A DNA stretch of 64,000 nucleotides. Origin: Phellopilus nigrolimitatus (Eukaryota > Basidiomycota > Agaricomycetes > Hymenochaetales > Hymenochaetaceae). Of this stretch, positions 12,017-24,331 are shown in pieces. The stretch spans positions 186,001 through 250,000 of the forward strand of contig JAJOHG010000013.1 of the NCBI GenBank assembly GCA_021029095.1, read 5' to 3'. The position numbers and the translations under genes are program-made. The notes under the pieces are model-generated. The model was not told the origin of the DNA. It did no database searches and saw nothing but the letters and a program-made list of their open reading frames with translations. Positions within the stretch are counted from its first letter, which is position 1. Every line of letters starts with the position of its first letter.

Positions 12017-15000
12017 TCAATCATAAATAGGCATAGGTAGGAGCCTAAACAACAGACATTAGAACTATTCCGATCCCGAGAGGATTTGAGGAAAAAAATG
12101 TGCTTGCCTGTCAGCATTAAACAAGAAATTGTTCGCGACGTCTTCCCCTTCCAGGAAGCGCGTCGGATACAACACGAGGTGGCCGCGCAGCTCGCCGAGG
12201 AGCCGCTCCATCTCGTCCCGCTCCCATTTCTCGAAGGGTTCGTCTGCTCGCGTGGGCGTACGCCGGATATCTTCCTGCGTGTTCTGCGCGCTCGGCGGCT
12301 GCGACTGATCGACTTGCTGCGTCTCAGTCCCACCGCTCTCTCGTAAAGAGTTTTTCTCTTTCACGGAGCCCTGGTTGACGCTCTCTTCCGCTCGCAGTGA
12401 TGCGTTCTTTTCGTGCCCCAAAGCGCCTTCGTCTCCTGTTTCTGAGGGAACACGTCCAACTGGTTCGGGACCGGATTCCTTAAGCTTCGTATCCGAGTCA
12501 GGAACATACCTTCGGCTCATTGCATGACTAGGACTTACAGGCTTGTTCAGACGTTCATGGTGTAACACAAACTCTTTGTACTGTTTCCAGGTCGTCACTG
12601 TGTCATCGGGAACGCAATGGAACACCTTCCGGAAGATCTCGGTCTAAACATTTATTAGTAAAGACAACATTTATTTATTTTCCAACACTCATAGGAACTC
12701 ACGTTGTGGACCGCACACGCCACCCATACGTTCTTCCAGTACTCATCGCACACCGGGTCCTCAAATCCGTGTGGGTCGACCTCCGGTCTAGGGGTAGGCA
12801 GTGTCCAAGGCTTCGCGCCAACATTCGCAGACAGGTGCTTCCGAATTTCGCCACGCGCATGAACCGCCGCCCTCTCCTCGGCGGACGCATCGACCTTGTC
12901 TTTTCGAGCGTGGGGAGGCTCGTCGTCTGTCTGTGGGTTTTTGGACGCATCTGCTGGTGCAGCGAATAGTTCGCGCGAGTCATTGTGCACCCTGGCCTGA
13001 GGTGGACCACCATTCTGAGTTGCGCCGTTTTCGCCTTTATCATCGTCGACAGAATCCATGATTGGCTTATCTCCATTAGCTTGATCAGGCGGAGGACGGT
13101 GCTCGAGGATTGTCTTTTCCTCTAGTGTCGGGACTACGGCACTCGCGAACCCTGGGACTTTGTCACCGCCACTAGAGAAATCTTCTCGTTCTTCCTTTAT
13201 CTGCTTTTCATTTGCACTACCATCAATACCCTTCGGCTTGATGCCTACTTTCTGAGAGTAATATCCAACATCTCTGTTAGCACCTTCGCCTGACCCATGC
13301 AGCACTGTACCGTCCGTATTAGCGCTTGTGCTTCAAGATTCGTACCGAGCATAATACCTTGTTTGACACTGTCCATAGTTTCATTGAACGCTTCGCGAGG
13401 CGCAGAACGTTCCTTGCCTTTCTGAGTCACGCTGTTCGGCGCACCGGCGTGCTGCTCGTGGTCAGGATCCCACGCTCTTTGGTCGAGGCCGTCAGAGACA
13501 GGGTCTGCTGCCATAAGATCTTCCTCGTATATCGCGTCGACGTCGACGCCGATGTGCTCGCGCATCAGTCTAACGCGGAGTGTATGCGCGAAACGTCCGA
13601 CCTTGTAAGGCTTGCCTGCCATGGTTCTGCAGCAGGTGTCAGATCATGAATTAACTTCTGCACGACCTTGCAGCTTCTTACCCATCAATCATATCGGTAT
13701 CCCTAATGATAGAGGCCAATTCAGAATCACGGTCGCCTCGTTGAGAACGTTCATTGATGTTTGCAGAACCAATGATGGCCAGCCGGTCATCGACAATACA
13801 AACCTGAAAGTAAAATTTTATGTTAGAGATGACAAATCATCATAGCACGACATTAAACATACTTTGCCATGGATATACACCTTGCATAGCAAATCATATC
13901 AGCTAGAGCTTAAGCGGACAAGAGGGAAGGTATTACCATCTCTGAAGTCAGTACATTCCCGGGTAACTTCCCCCAATTGCGCAGCGAGAAGACGGATATA
14001 TATTCGTCGGGCTAAGCCAGAGTCAAAAAGGCGTAGGACCGAGTAATGTTAGGTATGGCTTACGTCAATACCCTCCTTCCTCAGGCGGGAAAAGATCGAA
14101 TGTGGGCCCCTGCAGATTGTGCGATTCTGACACTCGAGAATGATCCGCACCGAGCTCGCATCGCTATTGTCGACCGGGCTCGGGAAGCCTGGCAGAAGGG
14201 GAATCATGATGCAGGCTTTCCAGGTTGTACCCTCTCGGTGTGCCCGGATGATGCGATGAACCAGCGCGTCGCCAATTTTGTTCTCGATGGGCGTATCGTT
14301 TACAATTGTCCTGCCAAGATCCAAGTTCAGAAAAAATGCATATTTCTCAACTATCAGCCATTTGACTCACGATGTGATGAAGAACTGGTTTTCGATGTAT
14401 ACGAAATGGTCCGACATCTGAATCGCTACATCACATATCAGGTTTGCTTCCATCTTCGCTCCGAAGAATGAAGAATAAGAACCTTTCAGATACGCGTTTT
14501 GAATTGAATGCTCCACCCTCGCCGGAGTGCCCATTGACCATGGTCCGCATGAGCGGCATATCTGTATTTCGCATGTGCCCGTGAGGCCTTGCGCCTGAAG
14601 ATCGTGCGCCTTGAAGTCGGGAGGCGGAAGCAGGAATGGCATCGTCCGGCTGTGGTTCTTGATACGCAACAAATAGTTCCAGCGCTGCACGAAAGTGGCG
14701 GCACAGGTCACGCGCGGGCTGTCCGACAATGTGCATGCCAACGTCGTGCCTGTTCACGGAAGCCGCAAGCCACGCAGATATAGTGAGTAATTAGTAGGTT
14801 CGCGCATTTGCAGACTTCTTGCGACGCTCTCACCATGGCATTCGCGGGACCTTCTGCCGGTCGTACATGTCTTCGTAGGGCTTATTGAGCGTGAAGAAGT
14901 CACTAATGCGCGCGTTGCTGTAGTCCTTGCCTAGTCGGCATCGAAAGTTAGCACGTGGTCAACAACACAAGAACCTCAGCTACATTACCTGGCCATATCT

Positions 15001-18000
15001 GTGTCTGATCGTCACTGGATTGGTCTGGATCGTCGATGAGGACATGCTGGGGGGTATCCCAGCGGCCAAAGCATAGGTCGACGCCGCCCATGAATGCGAT
15101 GGCCTCATCAATCACGCACAATTTTTCATGCTAGACCCGTTTGACTCGTTTCAGAAACTCGAGAGGCCATATCATTATACGACTACTTACGTGAGCCCAA
15201 TAGAACGTCCCCGTCTGGAAATGCGACGGAGAACGTTGTACCAAGATGTTCGGGTGGAGCGCTGTGAGCCGTTGCTTGGTATAACTGAACAGCACGAACG
15301 ATGAGCCTAGCATTAATCATACACTAAGATTCCACCCACTTGCTGTCCGTCGGCGTCGTTCGAGTCGAAACTTCTTGGCTAACACGGTGTCAGAACGCTG
15401 ACAAGTTCAGAAAATCCGTATCACGCACTATAAAATGACATAAATCTTGACGCCTTCCTTCGCCTTGCGTTCAAGCAGCTTATCCAATGTATAGCGGTCC
15501 TTGTGAGGTCGGCGCATTTGGAGCTCTGAAAAACAGTAAGAAATGTCATAGACTAGACTAGAGGACGTTTCCCTACCTGGAGACAGCCACCAGTCATGAA
15601 TGTAAATACGTTCTCGTGCAAGCAATAATGCTCGCGATAAATTCCACATATAATCACGCTGAAATAGAAAATATAATCAAAATCACTTCATGACTCGAAC
15701 ATTTGATACAATCACTTACTCCATCGACCAACCACTGTGCAGCAACGTTCAGACGGATGGGGGCAAAACTTCCGAACCTATTGCTGCCCGCCCAGTGTGA
15801 GGAGGCAGCAATCTTTTCAAGCGCAGTGATCCACTGCTGCATTTGACGCTAGACAATAGCCGAGAAAGTGTTACCAATAGTTATAAGAAACTGCAACAAA
15901 TTTCCTCTCACTAACCTCGCTCTTCGCAAACAGTTTCAGCCGCATCTGCGAGTTCGAGATAAAGAACGTATGCTTCGACACGTCCTTGCTTTTCTTCTTC
16001 CGTTTCTTCTGCGATTTCTTTGAGTTCGACGCGGCTGTCTCCGGGTCTGTCGGATGACCATGTTCGTGCTCGTGTTCGTGCTCATGCTCGTCGTCTGGCG
16101 CGCTCATGGGATCCATGTTCGTCGACGGGTCAACCATCGGCGCCTCGCCCTCTGAGTCCACATCGCTCGATGAACTCGACCCCGCCGAGCTCGCCGAGTC
16201 TGACCGCGAGCGTGCGTGCGCTCGATTAAGCGAAGCGACCGTCGTGCTGTGTCTGGCTTCGTCCGCGCGCCTCCCCTTGAACTGCAGTGCACGTCCAACC
16301 TTCGTTTTTACCTTGTCGAGAGTCCCGTGCGTCTCGAGGTGCTCCTCGGCCCTTCCTTCGCCATCGCCACCAGGCACAGCCTCATCTGAGTCGAGCCTAC
16401 CATGATGCAAAAGGTTCAGCCCTGTCGATAGTATCTTTTTGGCCTTTCGATCTTGAAGTCCGAATCCAGGAGAAAAACATCCCAGATAGTAAGCTGTCAA
16501 AGAAAGAAAAACATGATAATGTTTAGAAATCGAATGCTCAAAACCATTCTTGTATAGAGTAGGGAAGTTATACCTCTCCAGGCTCTTCGACGGCGACGAG
16601 ATAACTGTCCCGGACCGCGCACCACCGCTGTTTCTTCCTGTCAGTCCACGACACGCTCTTTCTGCCGAATCCTCCGCTTTTCTTTGACGCGGCCTCGATA
16701 GTCAGCATCCCTGCTTTGGCCTGCCACCCGCCGGACTGAGCGAGAGAAATGGAAAGCGCGCTGATTTCCAGGAAACCGGCTAGGCGATTAGAAGTGGGGT
16801 GAAACATCTGGGGGTAAGAATGAGCAACTAAGTATGATTTTAACTTGTAAGAGTGAGAGTTTGACAAACCACTGCGCGAATGAGACCAATAAGATAATTT
16901 TCAAGAGTCTCGCGCTGAATAACAGCAAAATCTGCACGTCCAACATCCTGATTATTTTCTCTCCCTTCTTTCTTCAGAAATTTGAAGTATGGAAGACTCG
17001 TTCGCGGAAATTCAGGTAGTGCGTCTACGTTTCGATTGAACGTGTTGGATAGACGATAATGTGTGTGCAACGACACAAAGTCGCGCAGCTGACGGTAAAC
17101 GACCCATCGTGCTGCGCCATTCGCGTACTCGCACTCAATGCGGAAGACAGCCTTATTACCGCTGAGCGGGTGTAGGACTGTCGCTGATCCGTACGCGGAG
17201 TCGGTGTAGAAGTACAGGTATGCGCCGCGCAGCCGCGCTCGTCGCGCTCGAACCAGAGCTTGAGCATGAGAGCTGAGAGCCCGCCCGTGATAAGCTCGTC
17301 GGTGATGTTTACGGCTTGCGACTGGACGGCCGTCTGGCCCTGTTGCACGTCGCCGCTGTCCTTAGCCTGCTGCACAATCTGCGGGAGCAGCGAGCGCAGG
17401 CGACCCCAGCGCGGACCACCTTTGGGCATGCTACTCTTCCTGCTGTTCGAGCGTTTCATATGTGGCATCGAATGGGCGCGCGAGACGCCCTTGCGCTGAA
17501 GGCGAAATTTTCGTGCGGCTGCCGCTTGATCGTGCGACATTGTACGCTCCGAAGGCCTCCCTCCGTTGGGCGCTGACTTTTCCTTTTCCGCCATTTGGTC
17601 TGCCTCTGTAGCAGGGGCGGGACTAGGAGGAGAAACCTCGCCTTCTGCCTCCTCTTCGCCGTTTTCAGGAATAGTTTCCTTTCCCTTCCCTTCTCTTTAT
17701 CGCCAGGGCTTCAGGAAGTCAAAATAACTAGACCACCCCTCGCTTTCGTCCTTGGGGGACTCTTGTGTCTGCTCGGACCCGGGCCCACCGAGCCATTTGA
17801 GCGGCTTGATCCAGTCTTCACCCTGTGATCCTGCTGAGCCTGCTTTTCTCTCTTTTCTCCGCCGCCTCGCGCTCCTTCTCGCGCTGTTCGTGGTCGATGT
17901 ACTCTAGCGCGCCGCGGAATTCCGAGCGTGTGCGGCCGGCGCTTAGCGCCGGACGCGCCTGTCCAGCACGGATCTCCAAGAGCTCGCCCTCGTACTCGCC

Positions 18001-18326
18001 GTCGTCTTCGCTGACAGGCTCCTCGACCCCACGCGTGTTCTGGCGCGAAAGCGTCGGCGAGCGTGCGAGACTGTAAGAAAAGGAGCGTGGCGGGCCTGTG
18101 CGCGAGGACGGCGAGTCGTGTGGCGTGCGCGGGTGAGCAGGCGAGAGCGACTCGCGGTCGTAGCTCGCGCGGCGGCTCTCAATGCTTTCTGCTGGACGCG
18201 CCGTTTACTCATGCTCGCGTCACCGTTGGACGTTGGTTTTGGATGCTGCTCTTGTGGGCGCTCTTCGCCATTAATGTGCGCATCGCCGCGCATAGCAGTT
18301 TGAACGACATCAGCAACGCTGGCCAT
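12017..18326 (-). CDS. SPO14: PX-PH phospholipase D (Spo14/PLD1 type), several apparent frameshifts
   Basis: Hydrolyses phosphatidylcholine to phosphatidic acid; in fungi it is needed for sporulation and membrane traffic. In order: a disordered Ser-rich N-terminus, a PX domain (about 17165-16840; [27 protein letters not shown]), a PH-like region (16800-15660) interrupted by an acidic/[15 protein letters not shown] linker (about 16300-15960), then catalytic HKD1 [10 protein letters not shown] (15130-15101, just after an intron) and HKD2 IHGK-VCIVDD (about 13874-13785, split by an intron), followed by [16 protein letters not shown] and an acidic disordered tail. At least fourteen exons. The final intron (12107-12045) appears to use a GC donor; removing it gives the family's usual ending LLPMPIYD. 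Apparent frame breaks lie near 18172, 17855, 17705, 17235, 17185, 14697 and 13330, each reconnecting conserved sequence. The ATG at 18326 is the best visible start. Confidence 0.88.
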
Positions 18327-18611
18327 GGCGTCGAAGAACGATCTCTGTAGCAGCCAACGCCGTGCTTTGTACGGGTCGTCGTTGGCGATGAGCCAAGCAA
18401 AGTAAGAGGTTGAAAAGAGAGTTACCGGTAGGCGAATATGGAGAACAGCATACGGTTCATAGAGCGATACTAGTAAATACAAATATAAATTCACGGGTCG
18501 TCTATAACCGTCTATAACGTCACAAATTTCCACCTTGGGAATAGGCCAGGCTCGACTCAGTTCTGTACCGGCCGCCGAGTGAGCTCGCTGCTCGAGCGCT
18601 CATCGTCCACC

Positions 18612-19267
18612 ATGTCACAATATTTGCTCAACCGCCTCGGCAGCTGCAGGCTCTTCCCCCAGAGCGTCTTCACCGCGTGTGCGCGTTCTTTCGTGAGTCA
18701 CGCCGCCGCCAAGCGCGCTCCGCCACGTCAACGTGAGTTTCGCACCTAGTTTGCTATGTACAACGTTCTGCTTGTTCGCATAATTAACGTTAGTGTCACT
18801 CAGGCGGGCTCCAATCCGCTGAAGATTTTCTCAAGTCCATCGGGCGCGTCGCGGAGACTAAAGTGAAGGTGGAAAAATGGAAGGAATTTTGGGGTATGGA
18901 TGGACATACGCTGAAGAAGGCTGGACTCGCTGTGCGCGACCGTAGGTGCGTAACGACGAAAATGCGACTCGTGCTCATTGAGTTTCTTGCTTTTCGACGA
19001 CTGATTTTTTACGAACTGCAGATACATCCTGTGGTGCATGGAGAAATACCGCCAGGGACTCGACCCCGCGGATTTTGCACACGAGCCGAAGCCAAAGAAG
19101 AAGATCAGAGGGTGCGCAATCTTTTATATCCCATCGCAACGCGCAACTCTTTGCTTATTTTCGTTTCCCCGTATTCCGGATTTTTCCCTTCCATTTATTA
19201 CTCGTATTACAGACACGGACCTGCCGTGCAGAACGGCAAGCGTATTCGCTCGCGGAGATTGCGGTAA
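18612..19267 (+). CDS. FYV4: Small ribosomal subunit protein mS41, mitochondrial (IGR motif, Fyv4 family)
   Basis: A component of the mitochondrial ribosome small subunit. Four exons (18612-18732, 18804-18945, 19022-19111, 19213-19267) splice in frame to 135 residues. The N-terminus is basic and hydroxylated (CRLFPQSVFTACARSF), fitting a mitochondrial targeting peptide. The IGR domain follows: DFLKSIGRVAETKVKV, then KAGLAVRDRRYILWCMEKY. The C-terminus is strongly basic (GKRIRSRRLR). Length and motif match the family. It starts 285 bp from the phospholipase D start on the opposite strand. No defects are seen. Confidence 0.93.
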
Positions 19268-19805
19268 TCTCTGCTTGTGATATAGACCACTCTACTCTCA
19301 CTTTCGCATGTTCAGTCTGATGGGTTTTGAAGGAAGTCGATCCGAGTCTGGACTTCAGGATATGAGGATCATATCTTAGAATCGAATGGTAGACACTCCG
19401 TACGATACGCATCTAGTTCAGCAGAGAGGACTGACCTTTAAATAGCATCGAAACCAGTAATTTATATCCAGTTTCAAAAGTTGCAAGTGGAGTCACAACA
19501 AGGGTTCTTCAAAATTCCAAGAACAAAGAGCGATAATGCTGCAAGAGGCTCGAAGACTGCTACCATATCGCTATCCTATAGTCCATAAGCTACAGTGTAT
19601 GTATGCTTCACGATGTCGAACTAACAAAAACGGTACTACTTCAGGATACGAAGAGCACAAGGGAAGAAGGAATTAAAGAATCCACTGTCGGTTAAAGTTC
19701 AAGTGTCCAAAAGCGCGCGGGAGAAGGAATATATGTCCATGTCATGAGCGTAGAGACCGTAGCGACGTCGGCGAGGCCAAGAGCAAGAGCGATCGGCACG
19801 AATGC
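19268..19805. other. Intergenic, convergent 3' ends
   Basis: A spacer of 538 bp between the stop codons of mS41 (plus) and the Kre9/Knh1-like gene (minus). I see no gene, RNA or repeat in it. Confidence 0.5.
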
Positions 19806-20384
19806 TCACGCGGAGGTCGTGCCATTATGGATAGTGAACTGCGGCGAAGCGTTCCCAGAGTCGCCGAACACTATTATCGAAAGGGAGTTCAAGGGTGAAC
19901 ATGCGCTCGATGACAGGTGATCGATGGAAGGAAAATAGAAGCGGTACTCACGGACGACAATGTAGTCGGTGCGCTCAGCTACGGTCGGGACAGTGATGCT
20001 CACAGCAGCATCGGTGAGCTTAAAGCCCGTCGCGAGCGGTTGGGCTATTCGCCGATTGAAAGCAACGAGGTTAATATCCCAACCCCATATTTCTGGAAAC
20101 TAGCTATGCGCACCGATGTTCAGGTTCTCGCTGTCGTTCTCCAAGTAGCCAATGAGGAGCGTTCCCGTCGAGTTCTTCTCCTCATCCGGGATGTCGGCCA
20201 CAGACCAGGTCACCTGCTGCTTCTCGCCTCCATTCCACACAGTACCCGACAACGGGGAGGTAATCGTCGGATTGTAGACGATGTTTACGTTAGGTTTACC
20301 GGTCTTCACTGCGGCGGGGGCAGCAAAAATGAGAGAAGCCGACGCAAGGAGCGTAGCGGCCACGGCGAAGGGCTTGAACATCAT
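19806..20384 (-). CDS. Small secreted Kre9/Knh1-like (Ser-Thr-rich GPI-anchored family) protein
   Basis: Three exons (20384-20114, 20044-19952, 19870-19806) encode 142 residues. A signal peptide (MMFKPFAVAATLLASASLIFA) is followed by the domain of the Kre9/Knh1 N-terminal family: ITSPLSGTVWNGGEKQQVTW, TGTLLIGYLENDSENLNI, and ITVPTVAERTDYIVVLFGDSGNASPQF. Members are linked to beta-1,6-glucan and cell-wall assembly in yeast; in basidiomycetes they form a large family of short secreted proteins whose role is unclear. The usual Ser/Thr-rich tail and GPI signal are absent, so this one is probably simply secreted. Splice phases agree and there is no defect. Confidence 0.88.
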
Positions 20385-21227
20385 GACTGGAAAGGTGGCA
20401 GGGGGTGGGTGGGTCGTTAAAACAAGTGAGTGGGTTTTCGAACGCTCTGGGGGAAAGTGCGGGGGTCGAAGGAGAGACGCGAGCGATGGGAAAAGCGAAA
20501 GGACAAGACGTGCAGTCTTTTATGACAGAGGAGGTAGAGGGGAATGGGGGAATGAAAAGAAGTGACGAAACGCATGGTACACTCTTTATAAGCACTTGCG
20601 TGTTTGTGCTCCGCGATCAAGGGTATCGCACGATGATGCTCCTCCTCGAAGATTTGCCCTTCATCATCTTTTTTCCTGCAGAGTTCTGATCGACCTGACA
20701 ACGGGCTAAATTCCGTCTGCAGGTTCGAATATCAGACATATGACAAAGGAAGGATCGCGCACCGAAAAAAGTCGGTTAAGCCCTAAGCCACGCGCAAAAC
20801 AACATGCTATCCTTAATTATGTCAAATAAACTGTAGTTCAACCCATTGGGGATTTGTTACATTTTAAGTTCTATCAGCTTAATTTTTGGCGAAATCGCCG
20901 AGGGCTGAAGCGCTGAGGAGACATCGGCGGTGGAGATGATGGTACGCGAATGATCGACGTGCAGCTTTTGGCAATCAGATCGGCTAATTTTCCCAGAAAG
21001 GCAAACAAAATATGCAAGTTTGTTCGGTCTGCATACAAAATAAAAATGCATATTTGCCCTCTCGAGGACACTAACGTCTCTTCGAGGCCAAAGCGTTTGA
21101 TTGTGCAAGACGCAACGAGCCTGCGATATGACTGTATGAGTCATACATGAGCCCGAGCGGAATGATAACCCAACTAGATTAAAGAGGTGCGTCAGTCCAT
21201 CATTTCCAGTCGAAACGTTTTGAAAAA
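20385..21227. other. Intergenic
   Basis: About 840 bp upstream of the Kre9/Knh1-like gene and downstream of the EXPERA gene. The first 300 bp form the promoter side of the former and contain a TATA-like element (20585-20590). The open frames here have no signal-like or conserved features. Confidence 0.45.
20585..20590 (-). promoter_or_regulatory. Possible TATA box of the Kre9/Knh1-like gene
   Basis: TATAAA on the minus strand, about 200 bp upstream of the start codon at 20384. Sequence inference only. Confidence 0.35.
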
Positions 21228-22193
21228 TTACATGATGTTCATGAACTAGTTCGGCATGATTTCGGAGTTGGGGGTTTAATATAAAAAAGGGTTGGGGAAA
21301 GGAGGAGCATCAGCAAGCATTACAAACACGCGTACTACGTCGACACGTACGATGAGGTATACCCAGAAATAGAGCGCATTAGACGTGTCGAGGTTCACGC
21401 ATCCAGTCAACCACTCCGGACCGAAGGTGATGAATCCCCCATACAGCTCTGCAGTGCTCACCACGATAATCCAATAGTGACGTGCAGGGTCGTTCCTTAC
21501 GAGTTGATAGAGGATGTAGCAACACAATGGACCTGCACCGAGTACAGTAAGCAGCTCGAGAGATACGATTGTCGGATCCGCTACACCCCAGCGGAAGTCT
21601 GCGAGTGTATACTCCTTCCCTACGGTGCGTCGTAAATAGTCATTATGTGGGAGTAAAGACAGGTCAGAGAAAACCGTACAGAGCTCAGCAAAGGGGCCTT
21701 CGCTCGCATTAACAGTCCGCCCGAAGGTTGACAAATATAACCACGATCCTCGAATGAAAAGTGGATCATTGCGTCAAACGCCTGTCCGAAAGTGCGAAAA
21801 GCAAATTCACACGTGTCAAACGCTCGTTCACCAGTTGTATAAGCGTATCAACTGAACATACGAGCCAAACAAACGTGAACTTGTCCTGCCAGCTCGCTGA
21901 CTTCGGGAGTAGCGCTTTAGCTGCCGTTCTGGCGACAAGGCCGATAGTCGCGACAGCTGCGAGCTGTCCACAGAGCCTACACGTCAATATATTACAGCAA
22001 GCTTTCCAGCAGGCAGCAGCTCACCGAATATGCAGAAGTCGCCGTGAAAAGCGCAGGGCGGCTCAGATGTTTCGAGCGTCATCTTGTGCTTGTAGTCGCT
22101 GTTGTCGAGTGAAAGCAACCCAAGAAAGCCTGAGAGTCTCAGCCAAGTCGCAGTATAGTCGCGCGACTCGGTTGATGTTCTGACACGGTACAC
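21228..22193 (-). CDS. EXPERA-domain (emopamil-binding protein-like) membrane protein, damaged or truncated
   Basis: EBP-like proteins are multi-span ER proteins; EBP itself is a sterol delta8-delta7 isomerase, but many fungal paralogues have unknown substrates. Visible parts: FTFVWLAFDAMIHFSFE, then GSWLYLSTFGRTVNASEGPFAELW, then KEYTLADFRWGVADPTIVSLELLTVL, and RHYWIIVVSTAELYGG with NALYFWVYL. Conserved His and Glu positions of the fold (IHFSFEG, STAELYGG) are present. A base seems missing at 21744-21751 (GAGGATCG where the family needs GAGGGATCG). After the last clear intron (21350-21246) the frame gives only FMNIM and a stop, so the last helix expected in the family is missing. The first exon, near 22190, is uncertain. 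This may be a pseudogene or affected by assembly errors. Confidence 0.65.
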
Positions 22194-22459
22194 GTGGTTT
22201 AGGCGAACGCCGATCGTTGTCGATCAATTTAGTTAAGTAAGCTACTTATCTTCAATCCACCATCTTACGACAGGTCTGAGGAATTTCAGCGCCAGAAGGG
22301 ACAGTTGGGAGGCAGGTAATCATATCAGTCATATCACAGTATGTATTTCTGCTCTTACTTTCTCCCTTTCCTCATTACATAATCTGCGTTTTTGAAACAC
22401 AGTATCCAACCTGATTTCTCAAACTGGTCCGAGCAGACTGACCCATTGAAAACATCAAA

Positions 22460-24129
22460 ATGAAAGCAAAGAAGTTTGTGGGCACTTTCATAGATACTCC
22501 AGAGCTAGGCTCCGTCAGGATTCTCCATAACCACAGTCTTGGTGCGCCTTTAGTAAATCTCACTTAAACGTTTTGTGCTCACCTACTGTAGTCGTCAGCG
22601 AAGAAGGGTTTATACTCTCCTTTGGAACTCATGACGTCGAGGATCCGGCTCAACCTGAAATAGAAATCATCCGAATACCTTCAGGAAGCTTTATGCTGCC
22701 GTCATTCTGCGATCTCCACCTCCATGCGCCGCAGTTCCTCTACCAAGGAACCGGACTGCATCTGCCCTTGATGGAATGGCTGGACCAGTATGCCTTCAGA
22801 GCCGAGGAGCGTATTGACGCCGACCCCGCGCTTGCAGCGACGCACGTACACAGCTCTAGCTAGACGCCTGAAAGAGCATGGCACAGGCGCTGTTCTCCTC
22901 TTCGGGACGATAAAGGAAGAGTCAAAGTACAGTCCAGCGATTCAGGTGGTTCACTGTCCTTGACTGAAGTCTGCTTGATTTACAGTCTTATACTTGCAGA
23001 TGTTATGCAATCCGCTGGAATCAGGGCGTTTGTCGGAAAGTTATCGATGGACATTTCCTCGCGGAAGACATACATAGAGGCTTCCGCCTCACGCTCTTTG
23101 GACGCGGCAAAATCATTTGTTACTAGCGCAAGGGCGACTGTCTCCCATCTTTCTCCGCATGAGCGGCTCATAGAACCCGTGCTGACTCCGCGCTTTGTCC
23201 CAACCTGTTCGGATGAGCTTCTCAGTGGTCTTGGCAAGCTTTCGGTGCAAGAAGGCGTACGTGTGCAGAGTCACCTTGCTGAGGCACGCGACCAGGTTGA
23301 TTGGGTTGAACGAGAGCGCGGTATGGCGGACATCGACGTATTCGACAACGTACGTCCTTCCGACACTTTTTCCGTCCCAAGAAAGCCAATGGCGATGACC
23401 TAGCTACTTCGTCCCTTTTCTTATTGACAACAGCACAATCTTCTCAATTCGCGCACCATACAGGCGCACTGTACATTCCTCGGGGAGCCTTCCCTCGCGC
23501 GATTGGCGGCGCGAGGGACAGCCGTTGCTCACTGTCCGCTTTCAAACGCATACTTCTCCGCAAAGCCGTTTCCGCTGCGTGAGGCTCTTGCAGCGGGTGT
23601 GCACGTAGGGCTCGGCACCGACGTTGCTGGGGGTTATAGCATCGACCTGATGAATGCTATGCGCAATACTGTCTTGGTTTCGCGCATGCGTGAGGGCGCG
23701 CGGAGTGAAGCAGAACAAGGAGCCAACCAAGCGGGACTTAACTCAGGCGGCGGCACAAATGAACAAGACAACGATGGGAGTGTGAATGTTAATTGGAAGG
23801 AGGCGCTATTTCTTGCGACGCGCGGTGGAGCGGTTGCATTGGGCTTATCTGTGGGCGCCGGGGCTTTCGAAGTCAGCGCGCCGTTCGATGCACAACTTAG
23901 TACAGATTCCCTCTCTTTGCTTTACTTTTTAGAACGCGATCTTAACTCTTCTCAAGTCCAGCTTTTTGACTCTCGAGACGGACAAGGCATCGGGTCCCTC
24001 GATTTCTTTGAGATTATCAGCGCAACGCGTCCGATCACGGAGGAGATGCTGGAGAAATGGTGGTGCATCGGTGATACGAGAAACAGGATAGAGCTCTGGG
24101 TGCAAGGACGGAAGTGTTTTCCTCGTTAA
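22460..24129 (+). CDS. GUD1: Guanine deaminase (one apparent frameshift)
   Basis: A zinc amidohydrolase that converts guanine to xanthine and ammonia in purine salvage/catabolism. Exons: 22460-22541, 22592-22926, 22986-23349, 23434-about 23899, about 23957-24129. Metal and substrate motifs are visible: CDLHLHAPQF (His-x-His), AEERI, QSHLAEARDQVDWV, QAHCTFL, AHCPLSNAYF and GLGTDVAGG (metal-binding Asp). The C-terminus ends in ELWVQGRKCFPR. The 57-nt intron at 23900-23956 keeps the frame even when unspliced; splicing gives the conserved join DAQLIQLFDSRDG. At 22840 one extra base breaks the frame between DADPALAA and RTYTALARRLKEHG. The rest is well conserved, so the gene is probably functional. 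Confidence 0.92.
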
Positions 24130-24331
24130 GATTGCTAGGTGACATAGTATAGGACAAGTACATTTTCATTCACTAACACCGTGAAGGGACGATCAAAGCG
24201 ATAACATTGCGAGACAAAGCATAACAGCGTGGACAAACTAGTATGATACATAACAACCGAATGTCTCGGGGAGCAGCATATAATTGGCATGCACAGCAAG
24301 AAGGACAAAGCATCGATGGCTAACGACTTCC

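Noticed and set aside
12017..18326. Programmed ribosomal frameshifting in phospholipase D
   Set aside because: The breaks are numerous, have no common slippery motif or downstream structure, and resemble indels seen in unrelated genes of the window.
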